Source: Arenicola marina (lineage: Eukaryota; Annelida; Polychaeta; Arenicolidae). Taken from it: a DNA stretch of 64,000 nt. A program made the translations under genes and the position numbers. The DNA is taken from positions 24,226,352-24,290,351 of the forward strand of contig OZ025257.1 of NCBI GenBank assembly GCA_964019135.1, in the 5' to 3' direction. Every line of letters begins with the position of its first letter. Within the stretch, counting starts at the first letter, position 1. Positions 55,343-64,000 of this stretch are shown here, piece by piece. The notes under the pieces were generated by a model that was not told the DNA's origin, searched no databases, and saw only the letters and a program-made list of their open reading frames with translations.

Positions 55343-56056
55343 TTATATATATGGATCCAGCGGAGTATCCAATTGAATAAGTTGCATTAAAATGTCGTCT
55401 TCAGAGCACAGTGGAGGATATGGTGACGGCGATCTAGGCGCCGCAGTTCCGGGTGCACCTGGGCGATTTCTTATAAAGATCCGTTGTGGTTCGTCCTCTT
55501 CATCCGACGAAATAGTGATTACTTCTTCTCGGCGCAGGACTCGCCCGATCGGTATCTCCAGTTGTGTGTTTTCGCCTCGCCGCAATAAAGTTGGAGATGG
55601 CGTCGGCGAGGGCATCCTAATTTCAATAGGGAGGCGGCGACCTCCCTCGTAGGCCAGACGGATGGCTGCCGGGAACTGGTCTGGAGCTGGCGTCGGCGAG
55701 GGTATGCTACTTTCGATGGGGAGGCGGCGACCTCCCTCGTAGGCCAGACGGATGGCTGCCGGGAACTGGTCTGGAGCTGGCGTCGGCGTGGGTATGCTAC
55801 TTTCGATGGGGAGGCGGCGACCTCCCTCGTAGGCCAGACGGATGGCTGCCGTGAACTGCTCTGGCCGCAGGATGAGGAAGGGCGGCTGGATTTGTGCAAT
55901 TTGCTGTGGTTGTCCAGTTGACAAACCGATTCCGGGGAATTGTTCGAGTGGACACGGCTGGTGATATTGACCGTCTTGGTCATCCATGCCTGTGTATGCA
56001 CCGTTACTGTAGCTAAACATACCGGACCCGGTGAACCAATTGTTGATTGGTGGCAC
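55343..56056 (-). CDS. Spacer protein with 30-residue repeats and acidic SUMO-interaction-like motif
   Basis: 237 codons, first codon GTG, first ATG 13 codons in. Three near-identical 90-bp repeats code QFPAAIRLAYEGGRRLPIES followed by a SIPxPTPAPD stretch (residues about 67-160). Then comes VITISSDEEDEP, a hydrophobic VITI run followed by serines and acids, as in SUMO-interaction motifs, and a Pro-rich tail ending CSEDDILMQLIQLDTPLD. The C-terminal 45 codons lie inside the inverted repeat; the rest lies in the unique spacer. No family recognised. Composition suggests a disordered regulatory or activation protein (inference). Confidence 0.5.
   Translation of the reverse strand: MPPINNWFTGSGMFSYSNGAYTGMDDQDGQYHQPCPLEQFPGIGLSTGQPQQIAQIQPPFLILRPEQFTAAIRLAYEGGRRLPIESSIPTPTPAPDQFPAAIRLAYEGGRRLPIESSIPSPTPAPDQFPAAIRLAYEGGRRLPIEIRMPSPTPSPTLLRRGENTQLEIPIGRVLRREEVITISSDEEDEPQRIFIRNRPGAPGTAAPRSPSPYPPLCSEDDILMQLIQLDTPLDPYI
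55631..55860. repeat. 90-bp tandem repeat, about 2.6 copies
   Basis: GGGAGGCGGCGACCTCCCTC and GTAGGCCAGACGGATGGCTG recur at 90-bp spacing with very few changes. The repeat is in-frame within the spacer protein. Confidence 0.95.
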
Positions 56057-56113
56057 TTCTTGACAGCGAACACGAACTATTTACGTTGTGCTATTTAACC
56101 AATATGACGTGAA

Positions 56114-56320
56114 GTGCCGCACAGAGCTAAAAATCGCACTGACCACTGGTACGATAGTAGTGGTTCTGTTCCCACCACATTTATTTACCCTGGGTCAACG
56201 CTCTTTCTCGCTCTAGAACTGAACACTTACAATGCCAGAGCGCCCATTGAGAGGCACTACTATATGGTTTTTTCGAGCACCGAAATAGATGACCAGACTG
56301 TCTGGCCGGCGTGTTTCTGA
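56114..56320 (+). CDS. Short hypothetical open frame in the spacer
   Basis: 68 codons with protein-like composition (GSTLFLALELNTYNARAPIE, then RHYYMVFSSTEIDDQ). It begins at GTG, just after an in-frame TGA and divergent from the repeat-bearing protein. It could be an exon or a fragment. No homologue recognised. Confidence 0.25.
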   Translation: MPHRAKNRTDHWYDSSGSVPTTFIYPGSTLFLALELNTYNARAPIERHYYMVFSSTEIDDQTVWPACF

Positions 56321-56639
56321 CAATAGCGTTACACCATCGACAATAAAAAATACGGCTCACCTGGATCGATGACGTTTGTTTTCAAACCGTGGCACTTGAT
56401 ACAGAACCAGCTGGATGGCAGCTCTTCCGGTGGTGGGGGTAGATATTGTCGAACAGCGGCGGTACTGTCTGTCATATCTTCTTATTTTCGTTCTTCGTGC
56501 GTTTCGTGTAACTACCGGTATCATCAGACAAATTGTCAAGTTGTCCTGACTCCAAAATCCGGGGGCCCTTATGTACACCCACAACCACCTACGCCCCCCT
56601 GGAAGAGCACACCCAGTAATGGCTTTGTCTCACCTCCCC

Positions 56640-57130
56640 CGGTCTTGTGCAGGGCGTTCTGCCGGGAGAGCGTGAGAGGGGACGACAGACGGGCAGTTTT
56701 TTATGTTGAAGAGGTTAACCAATCCACCTCCCTGTCCGACTTAATAATAACAATGTTGAACGACCGTTTTTGACTTTACCAACCTTCTGCATTGTTCAGG
56801 GCAATCTAGCGGGAGAGGTCGTTTATGTTAAAGAGGTTAACCAATGCACTTTCTGGTCAATAAAATCTTATGCCAAATGTTCATGTGCAATGCAGACAAC
56901 TGTATTACTCTATTTCATAGTTCACCGCACGTTGATCCATAACTTAAAGATAATTGCAGCCATCTGGTCATCATCTCTACAGCTGCTCGAGCTTGTATTG
57001 CACTGTATTGCATGAATCCGCGAACAAGTTATTATAAAACGCAGTGAAGCGACTCAGTCGCATTATAACACGAGCTTGAGGGTTGTCGGGGTTAACAGAG
57101 TAATTGGTCGCAGGCTCATTTACAGTGATT
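56640..57130 (+). repeat. Diverged older copy fragments of the element's upstream region
   Basis: GTTGAAGAGGTTAACCAATC (about 56705) and GTTAAAGAGGTTAACCAATG (about 56828) are relatives of the right arm's GTTGAAGAGGTTAACCCATT (61869). AGTTATTATAAAACGCAGTG and AAGCGACTCAGTCGCATTAT (57026-57065) match the upstream module at 62650. All are on the plus strand, same order as the right arm. Confidence 0.7.
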
Positions 57131-57419
57131 ATCTTCACCTACGGGGCAGATGACAGAGGGGGGGGGGGGGTGAAGATATAGTGAGTATGTGGGAAGGGGA
57201 GAGGGTGAGAGGGAAGGTGGTTCACGATGGACGTGATAGGGGGCGTGGAGTAGGCGTGAGATGCGGTGACCTTGGCGTCACCGAAGCCTAACGGGGGGCC
57301 GCCTACATCCCAACTCAAATTTACGGTTGCCGCCCGTCCACGACCGTCCACTGACACTTTTCAGGCGTTTCGATAGAGGGTGTTAGCCGCCGGGGAATGA
57401 ATTTACAGTTTAAAGCAAT
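57131..57419. other. Spacer segment, nothing recognised
   Basis: A poly-G tract (57158-57170) and GGGAGAGGGTGAGAGGG-type low complexity. The minus-strand frame at 57139-57357 is Pro/His-rich and not convincing. Confidence 0.5.
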
Positions 57420-57763
57420 ATACCTACATGCGCCATCTTAGATTTTTTACATTTCAGAATCAAGACTAAAAGTATCTCAGAATGATGATGCATATATCTT
57501 TCATAGTTCTGAAAGTCTGTAAAACAACAATTTCAACATAAAACTGCACGGTTTATTTATATCGCGCGCGGACGTGATAGCGAGCCGCGAACGACATCAC
57601 ACACAAAATACCGAAGAGCGAACAGGCGCGCAGGGATATAAAGCCGGCCACCAACTTCTGCTCCGGTGACCAAATTGCTTCTCTCCGGATAGCCCACAGG
57701 CTTTCAGGATTTAAATTTAAGACAGAATATACTTATTTGACATGGGGAAGAGGTTGGTAATAC
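57420..57763 (-). repeat. Dispersed repeat, copy 2, at the inner edge of the right arm
   Basis: Reverse complement of the repeat at 20340-20675 in kinesin intron 7. It ends about 30 bp from where the right arm begins (57792). Confidence 0.8.
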
Positions 57764-57791
57764 AAAACATTACGGAATATATTGCTTTAAC

Positions 57792-57932
57792 GGAGAAATC
57801 ACCCAGGTGCACCCGGAACTGCGGCGCCTAGATCGCCGTCACCATATCCTCCACTGTGCTCTGAAGACGATATTTTAATGCAACTTATTCAATTGGATAC
57901 TCCGCTGGATTCATATATATATAATCATTTTA

Positions 57933-57960
<28 letters not shown>
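57792..57960 (+). pseudogene. Truncated C-terminus of the spacer protein (right arm)
   Basis: It codes the last part only (GAPGTAAPRSPSPYPP then LCSEDDILMQLIQLDTPLD), beginning at the arm edge. The downstream stop seen in the left copy is altered in the (TA)n tract. Confidence 0.75.
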
Positions 57961-57965
<5 letters not shown>

Positions 57966-59281
57966 GTTTAAACTATATATTCTTGATGTTAATAAACGGT
58001 ATTTAATCTGAAATCCATCGTATTTCTTCCCCCCCCCTTTAACGTAACGCAGTAATATCGTAACACCTATATTTATTTACGCATACTCTGCTCGAATGCA
58101 GCAGTCAACCAACAGAAATTTTGTGAGGGTGTAAGTTCTTCGCAGGTTTATCACATTCAGTGCTCTGTCGAGGGCTGCCGCATTGTCCGATACAGCTCAC
58201 CACGCTTCAGAAGTTAACTTACAAACATATCGTTTTCCTGAAAGTTTGTCATCCACCCTTTTCTGGTGTGATTTTTTACAGTCCACGTTGTTTACCGACT
58301 GACTGATGCGATATACATATACAAATGTAAACACATTGATAACCATATAATCAAAACTGCTGACTGTGCTTACGTGAACTCGATTTAATATAAAAACACT
58401 GCTTCAAAACATTAATCGTGACTCATGTCGCATTGGAGATGTATAGAGATCTTTGGTATTACCATTATTACATTTATAAAACAAGTTTTCACATGCACAC
58501 TTTGTCCTTTGACTCAAACTGTTGGCGAGATTATGGTTATGGTGGTTCCCGTGGTTGTTGTTGTTAGTCAGTAGCATTAATGTTAACTAATTCATCCAAA
58601 ACATATCAAAGAAAATATTCGCATTCAATCATTCATTAACTTTTGTTACCGTTTTCTTGTGTTCAAGTATGTTAACATACAGCGAAACTATATAACGACT
58701 CTTTTCCCAAACATATTACTTCATTAAATATATATATTGTATTACGCACTCGGTTACTTTCTTAACAGTCTGCAAACCCGATTTACTTCACTTGAAAAAG
58801 ACAAGACCGATATTTGTTCTATCAAACGATCATGTCAATTGTGACACATGTGTAGTACGGATCACATCTATATTATTTACAAGTCATTTAATTTTCTCGT
58901 ACACCGTTCGTTCAACGGAGGTTATTCATCGTTGTGTCATCTACAATAAGTAAAATCGTATGCAAATGATTACTATCCACAGACATATGTTACAGTGAAT
59001 ACACACACAATACTTACAGCTTTTTACTTTTGCGGTTGACTATTGAGTACATAGATGTGACATGATATTTATTTCACACATGTTACATTAAGTATAAACT
59101 TGATGTTATGTTGAATACAAAAAGTGACATCTTTTTTCTTCGTTGTCTTTCAAATTACACGAATGTAACAAACTCGATGACGGCATGCAACTGACAGAAT
59201 TCTACCTTTTGGTTTCACATGTGTCCACCAAACCGGTTAACATATCATACGTGATGGCACTTGCGGATCAAACGTTTCATG

Positions 59282-59343
59282 TTCGCGATATACACATGCG
59301 TAACACGCGTCAATCTGTTGATTCAATAACTTGTTAACTTTAT
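59282..59343. repeat. 62-bp repeat with ACGCGT core, unit 2 (right arm)
   Basis: Mirror of 53924-53985. Confidence 0.85.
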
Positions 59344-60550
59344 TAATACTTCCATTTGTAACTAGTCATAGGTGTAAGTGTATAACGGTTTACTGTGCGC
59401 CAGAGGAAAGAGAGTGGTAAGTAAAATGAGTTAAACTCAGTACAAATGTTAATAGTTTAAAAATAAAAAAAAATAAGCATTCGTTTCATGTAGATAAAAC
59501 CTAAATGTTATAAATCAACTAAACATATTGTTACATTCTCGCAGGAGACGAGTGGACCCTGAAATTTCTTTCAGGATAGCTTAGGGTAAGATTAATTAGA
59601 TACTAGAAGTATCAATTCATGTAGGAAGTTAAGGGTTCTAAAAATTACACTACCACACATTCCTACATAATCTGGTTGAGTACGAGTAAGAAAACTGTTT
59701 TGGGATATGTGTAATAAAACCAAACTGAATACTGATTCATTGTCCTTGACATCACAACTCATGAGAATTCTATTCTATCTGTTTAACTTCTTGATGTATA
59801 AAAAAAAAAGAGGATACATACTCCCAGTTTTGACATACCTTCTACGCAGAGAGAAAACACGAGTTAGATACGTCATACATTGCACCAAGATATACCAAAA
59901 AAGACAGATAACTCATTCGTTATGTTTATGTTAGTGTTTGCTATGACAACTACTTAATACGATCCTCTTTCTAAGTTTAGAATGTATGTTACGAGATAAA
60001 GTAAATGATATGTTTCATTCACTTCTTTGTATGGTTACAAACTGATGATTTATTCCGTTTACAACATGTTCTCTCAGAATACTCGCGTGAGTTTTATTGT
60101 AATCAAAAGTATTAGGTTTATATTATCCATATGTTGTGTTATGTTCCAAATGTTATTCATTTGATAAACTCTTCTCAGTCATGAGTCTATTCAATACTTC
60201 TCTACGCACCGTAGTTTAGAATGTATCTGATTATACCGGTGAATTCAATTCATTAAATTCGCACATACATCACGTTGGCTTCGCTATTTTTTATGTCTAA
60301 TTACTTCTCTCTTACTTCATTGCAGATATGTTGTCACCACAAATATCGCTGTTTTCGGAATTGCAATGTTCACTAAATAAAATTTAAGAACTTGTCATGA
60401 TTGTGTAGAATTAGTACTTGCCTGTTGCTAACGCTATTTCAATAGCGAAGTTCTTTTACCGCAAATGCTACTCACTAAAAATTACATGGCAGTGTTTATA
60501 CTCACTTCCTAATTCGTTAACGTGATGACGACTTTTAATTCAGTTCACAT

Positions 60551-60612
60551 TCGCGATACACGCACGCGTAACACGCGTCAATCTGTTGATTCAATAACTT
60601 GTTAACTTTATG
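60551..60612. repeat. 62-bp repeat with ACGCGT core, unit 1 (right arm)
   Basis: Mirror of 52655-52716. Confidence 0.85.
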
Positions 60613-60983
60613 AAACATGACATTCTACAAGACTAGTTGCAAAGTTGTAAGTGTTTGTGTAAACCGAGACGTATTGCAATAAGGTAAATGGATGTTTCAC
60701 AAATATATGATACATGCATAACTTATTGTGTTACTGTAACACTTGATAGTTTAAAAAATATATAAACACGTGACGGAAAACGAATATTTCATACATACAA
60801 TACGCAAAATATCATTTTTAAAGTTGATGCATTCACTTTTATAATCACTTTTGCAAATGGTTTAAAGTCTTGTTGAAACCTACGAATGAGTTGTGACGTG
60901 GTGACATATGAAATTTGTGAGTTATTTAAATTACGCTAAAGTTAATTGTTGACTACGTTCCTTGACATGGATGGATACGGTTA

Positions 60984-61220
60984 TTGTTGGTAAAATTTAT
61001 GTTAGTATGTGTTTTTACTTTAGCTGATTTTAAAAGTGCAATAAAAACAGATAAAGTTCAATACAATACATTTTTAACAAATATGTTACTTTACACTGAC
61101 TTAACGAGTAACAATGTTCAAACTTACAGAATAATTCCTTTAACGGTGTATGAGTTATATGAATGCGACGTTGGTTGCAGATGTCACAAGCAAATGCAAC
61201 TGCTTCTTTTAATGAACTAG
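60984..61220 (+). CDS. Small hypothetical open frame (right arm)
   Basis: Mirror of 52046-52282, 78 codons, two residue differences. No homologue recognised. Confidence 0.25.
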   Translation: MLVKFMLVCVFTLADFKSAIKTDKVQYNTFLTNMLLYTDLTSNNVQTYRIIPLTVYELYECDVGCRCHKQMQLLLLMN

Positions 61221-62056
61221 AAAAGCGGTCATGCACCATAATAGTTTTCACTTGACGGAGTAACAGCAAAATAACCTAATAGGAATATTGTGAGTGTATG
61301 GTGTATGGAGAGAGCCAGTCGCTCTTTCCCCAAACTCGTTTGAACGTGCCGTCGGACTCCAATGCAATAAAAAACCCACAGACACTCCCCAAGAACGTGT
61401 ATAGCAATGACATAGGCGATTGATGTTATATCCTTCACCCTCCCTACCTTCTTTTGGATGCATATGCAAGCAAACAAAACGTCGGCTACAGAGGTCAAGG
61501 GGTTGCCAACATAAAGAAACAACCAATTAACTCATCTCTCCCGTTTTATATAGGTCCTGAACAAACAGATGACTAAATGTCAATGACGTCACCATTCACT
61601 CCATTATGATTTTAAAACTGCATCGTTGACGAAGAGGGCAGGTGTAGCATGGGAGTCACGAGTTCAGAATCGTCAGTGAATAGATGGGGGAGAGAAAGGG
61701 GGGCAGGGGGAAGGGTGGACCTATAACACAAGCTTCTTATGTTTCCATCAGTACACAATGACGCCTCGTATCATATACAACAGTGAATTTTACTGCCACC
61801 ACATAGTAATCAGCTGCCACGCCTAGTTATCTAGGAGGGGAAGGTATAATTAAATGCCCACAGGCGGTTGTTGAAGAGGTTAACCCATTGACCTTTCCGG
61901 CCGACGTATTAATGGCTTGCAGATAAATAATACCTGAGGTGAAGAGCATAAAGCCCGCTTATTACTATCGAAATAATAGACTGACTCATCAAACAACTGT
62001 CATAACTCTTCTCCCTCGCGACAAAAGGACGCCAACCGGGCGCTTGTCTCCACGAC

Positions 62057-62251
62057 TTGTTTGTTCGAACGTTTATAGATGCATCCTTATTACATCGGCG
62101 ACAGTTGAATAATGTTACAACCGAAACTAAAATTAAGGTGATTATTCCTTACGATATTTCACAAAGTTCATATCACAGCGACACTCCCAAACTTGTGCGT
62201 ACACAGACCGTCGGCCAATACCCCGCCAAAAACCACATGACGCTCCGCTGA
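62057..62251 (+). CDS. Small hypothetical open frame (right arm)
   Basis: Mirror of 51015-51209, 64 codons, identical product. Confidence 0.2.
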   Translation: MFVRTFIDASLLHRRQLNNVTTETKIKVIIPYDISQSSYHSDTPKLVRTQTVGQYPAKNHMTLR

Positions 62252-62374
62252 TTCTGGCTCGCTGGCTCGCCCGAACTTTTGAAAATCAGTAGGTCGTGAC
62301 GGCCAGCGCGGTGCTGAGGGGCTTGGAAAAAAAAAAATCGATATTTGTCTCGGTCGAAGCCCCGCCCCCTATCG

Positions 62375-62402
62375 TGTAGCGCGCTCGCGCGCCCGCGGGC
62401 TA
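62375..62402. repeat. GC-rich near-palindrome (right arm)
   Basis: Mirror of 50865-50892 (GCGCGCTCGCGCGCCCGC). Confidence 0.6.
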
Positions 62403-62621
62403 ACTGCCCTCCCACCGGTGAATTCAAACGCGCATTTAAAAAAATAACCGACCGAAAATAAATAAGTGTCGCTGCAACTCTACACATCAAGACAAAGACC
62501 ACGAAACATCTGTCGCTCGCAGACAAGTCCTCAAAGTCACCGCTCTTTCACAAAGGTAGCATTTTGATGAGTTTTAAAACATCCACGGCCCTTTTCTGTG
62601 ACCTTTAACATCAATCACACA

Positions 62622-62732
62622 ATTCACACACAGTAGTGCATGAACCAATTATTATAAAACGTAGTGAAGCGACTCAGTCTTATTATAACGCGGGCTTGAG
62701 TTGTTGGGATTAAAAAAGTGATTGATCGCTCA
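62622..62732 (+). promoter_or_regulatory. Shared upstream module (right arm)
   Basis: AATTATTATAAAACGTAGTG, AAGCGACTCAGTCTTATTAT and AACGCGGGCTTGAGTTG lie 150-260 bp before the PC4-like frame. The left arm and the spacer carry relatives. Confidence 0.45.
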
Positions 62733-62881
62733 TTTACAGCGATTACCCGTGCGTACAAAGCCTGTTGGCCACGCCCCTCTGTCTATCTTTAAACAGATGA
62801 CAAAGCCACGCCGATGTATGACGTCAGTCGTGATGCTATTTTTACACCTCGCCAAAGCATGTTCAGACACGTCCCAAGTGG

Positions 62882-63586
62882 GTGGATGACGAGGAGGTGG
62901 AGAGGGACTTTGTGAATATAATGTACGGGCGGTCTCCATCTTTTCACCACAACGACATGACTTCCCACAAGACAACAGCGGGCTTCGCTCCCTCCAATCG
63001 GCTACCACTCATCCCGCTGGCCAAGAAAAGAAAATGGGAGAATACGCAGTGTACTTCCGAGCAAACTCACGATATACGCTGTCAAGAGTGCATCGGAGAG
63101 AATGTCTATTTAACTGTTCAGTATTTCAAAGACGTTTTACGCTTTGATATTAGAAAGTGGGTATGTCAAGAAAACGGCCGTGATTACCCTACAAAAGTGG
63201 GTGTCAATCTCATCACAACCCGCTGGAAGATGTTGCAGACATTGACAAACACCATAGATCGAGAATTGCAACAGACCACCAATCCACGGAAATATCATCT
63301 CGGAGGTTTAGTGATGGTCGAGGTCCTGCCCCGTGGCCAGTTTCTAGATATTCGAAAATACTGGTTGCCGGATACACAAGATACGCCCGTGCCGACCCGA
63401 AAAGGAATTACTCTCGATTTAAAGCAGTGGAATTTACTTAAGTTCCATCTCAACACGATCGATGATAAGTGTGTTCCGGAACTCACCGAGTTGGTTGATT
63501 GTATGTCATCTCACCAAAAACAGGAGGGGTACTTTGACTGTGTTGAATGTTACCCGAAAGGTTTGGATAAGATACATCTATCCTAA
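62882..63586 (+). CDS. Protein with two PC4/p15-like DNA-binding repeats (right arm)
   Basis: 234 codons, intact, mirror of 49681-50385. Five residue differences are visible between the arms (near residues 125, 145, 149, 194 and 214), so the arms are separate sequences and not one read copied. The first in-frame ATG is at 62921, 13 codons after the GTG. The two PC4-like repeats and the Cys pairs are preserved in both copies. Confidence 0.65.
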   Translation: MDDEEVERDFVNIMYGRSPSFHHNDMTSHKTTAGFAPSNRLPLIPLAKKRKWENTQCTSEQTHDIRCQECIGENVYLTVQYFKDVLRFDIRKWVCQENGRDYPTKVGVNLITTRWKMLQTLTNTIDRELQQTTNPRKYHLGGLVMVEVLPRGQFLDIRKYWLPDTQDTPVPTRKGITLDLKQWNLLKFHLNTIDDKCVPELTELVDCMSSHQKQEGYFDCVECYPKGLDKIHLS

Positions 63587-63731
63587 ATGTTTATGTATCC
63601 ACTAAGTTACATTCGATGTATTTATGGATGACCAATCCTGAATTATGGTGAAAGTTACACTGGTGTAGATGAATATATATATATATAATTTGTGATTAGT
63701 ATACGTACGTGTGACATTTAAAGTTTAGTGT

Positions 63732-64000
63732 CATCGGGGAAAATTGAGATGTTTGACTCACTAGGAAAACCAATTCGTGCCTATGTGAACCTTAAACACT
63801 TGGAATATTTTATTCAACAACCCATGAGAGCGGTGTGGCAGTCACTTGGCACAGATGTATGCGGAGAATACTGTCTATTTTACTTATATTTCAAATGTCG
63901 AAATTACTCCATGTCACGAATATATCGAGAGTATTGGTCTCCACACACCATGTGCAATGACAACTATATTCATAATTTCCAATCTGTTCACTTTCCGCGT
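63732..64000 (+). CDS. Adenovirus/Polinton-type cysteine protease (right arm), cut by window end
   Basis: Mirror of 49267-49535. GTDVCGEYCLFYL with the presumed catalytic Cys is intact. The frame runs off the window. The N-terminal His-containing part is again missing. Confidence 0.65.

Larger units (their letters stand above)
49267..55475. repeat. Left arm of giant inverted repeat (virus-like element)
   Basis: Position x here pairs with 113267-x in the right arm throughout, with only scattered substitutions and one-base indels in homopolymers (for example T10 at 50940 against A11 at 62327). The arm may extend further left; its partner lies beyond the window end. The inner end is marked by loss of similarity at about 55475. 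Confidence 0.95.
57792..64000. repeat. Right arm of giant inverted repeat (virus-like element), runs off the window
   Basis: Mirror of 49267-55475; it continues past the window end. Confidence 0.95.

Noticed and set aside
49197..64000. Herpesvirus-like IRS-US-TRS arrangement
   Set aside because: The layout is similar, but the recognisable genes (adenovirus-type protease, PC4-like protein) do not support a herpesvirus. Kept only as a structural analogy.
1..64000. CRISPR array
   Set aside because: All tandem repeats here are direct minisatellites without unique spacers, in a eukaryotic context.

Overview
The window is eukaryotic nuclear DNA, most likely from a marine invertebrate animal. The evidence is one intron-rich kinesin gene spread over about 39 kb with standard GT-AG junctions, tRNA-derived SINEs, a degraded non-LTR retrotransposon, many minisatellites and long G/C homopolymers, and a virus-like DNA element. 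I see no bacterial or organellar features. I cannot name the species from the sequence alone.

Region 1 (1-2746) is upstream flank with SINE and repeat debris. Region 2 (2747-42014, + strand) is a single kinesin-3 family gene of the KIF28 type. I could resolve 27 coding exons by joining splice phases. They sum to 3254 coding bases, or 1085 codons including the stop once one missing base in the ATP-binding P-loop codon (at 18060/18061) is allowed for. The exons give, in order, a motor domain with neck, an FHA domain, a kinesin-3 middle region with the PFW motif, a beta-rich segment, a coiled coil and a short tail. The introns carry a TTAA-flanked MITE, foldback elements, several minisatellites (27, 40, 33, about 49 and about 60 bp) and a 200-N assembly gap (18880-19079). 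Three of the repeat structures sit on splice junctions: two tandem duplications over acceptors (exons 9 and 27) and one minisatellite grown from the donor of exon 15.

Region 3 (42015-49000) is gene-poor. It has a 28-bp tandem repeat, G-rich foldback elements, a cluster of related stem-loops built on a CACGACCGT core (45.7-47.0 kb), a 5'-truncated non-LTR retrotransposon on the minus strand (47316-48537), and four short palindromes of the form CGTGCTATAGYACG (48.56-48.93 kb).

Region 4 (about 49.2 kb to the window end) is the most unusual part. It is a giant inverted repeat with arms of at least 6.2 kb (49267-55475 and 57792-64000), symmetric about 56633, around a 2.3-kb asymmetric spacer. Each arm encodes a protein with two PC4-like (transcription coactivator p15) DNA-binding repeats, followed by an adenovirus/Polinton-type cysteine protease fragment. 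The spacer holds a repeat-bearing acidic protein with a SUMO-interaction-like motif, older diverged copies of the arm's regulatory module, and a dispersed repeat whose other copy lies in kinesin intron 7. I interpret this as an endogenous Polinton-like or other dsDNA-virus-like element in palindromic arrangement. No polymerase, integrase, ATPase or capsid gene is inside the window.
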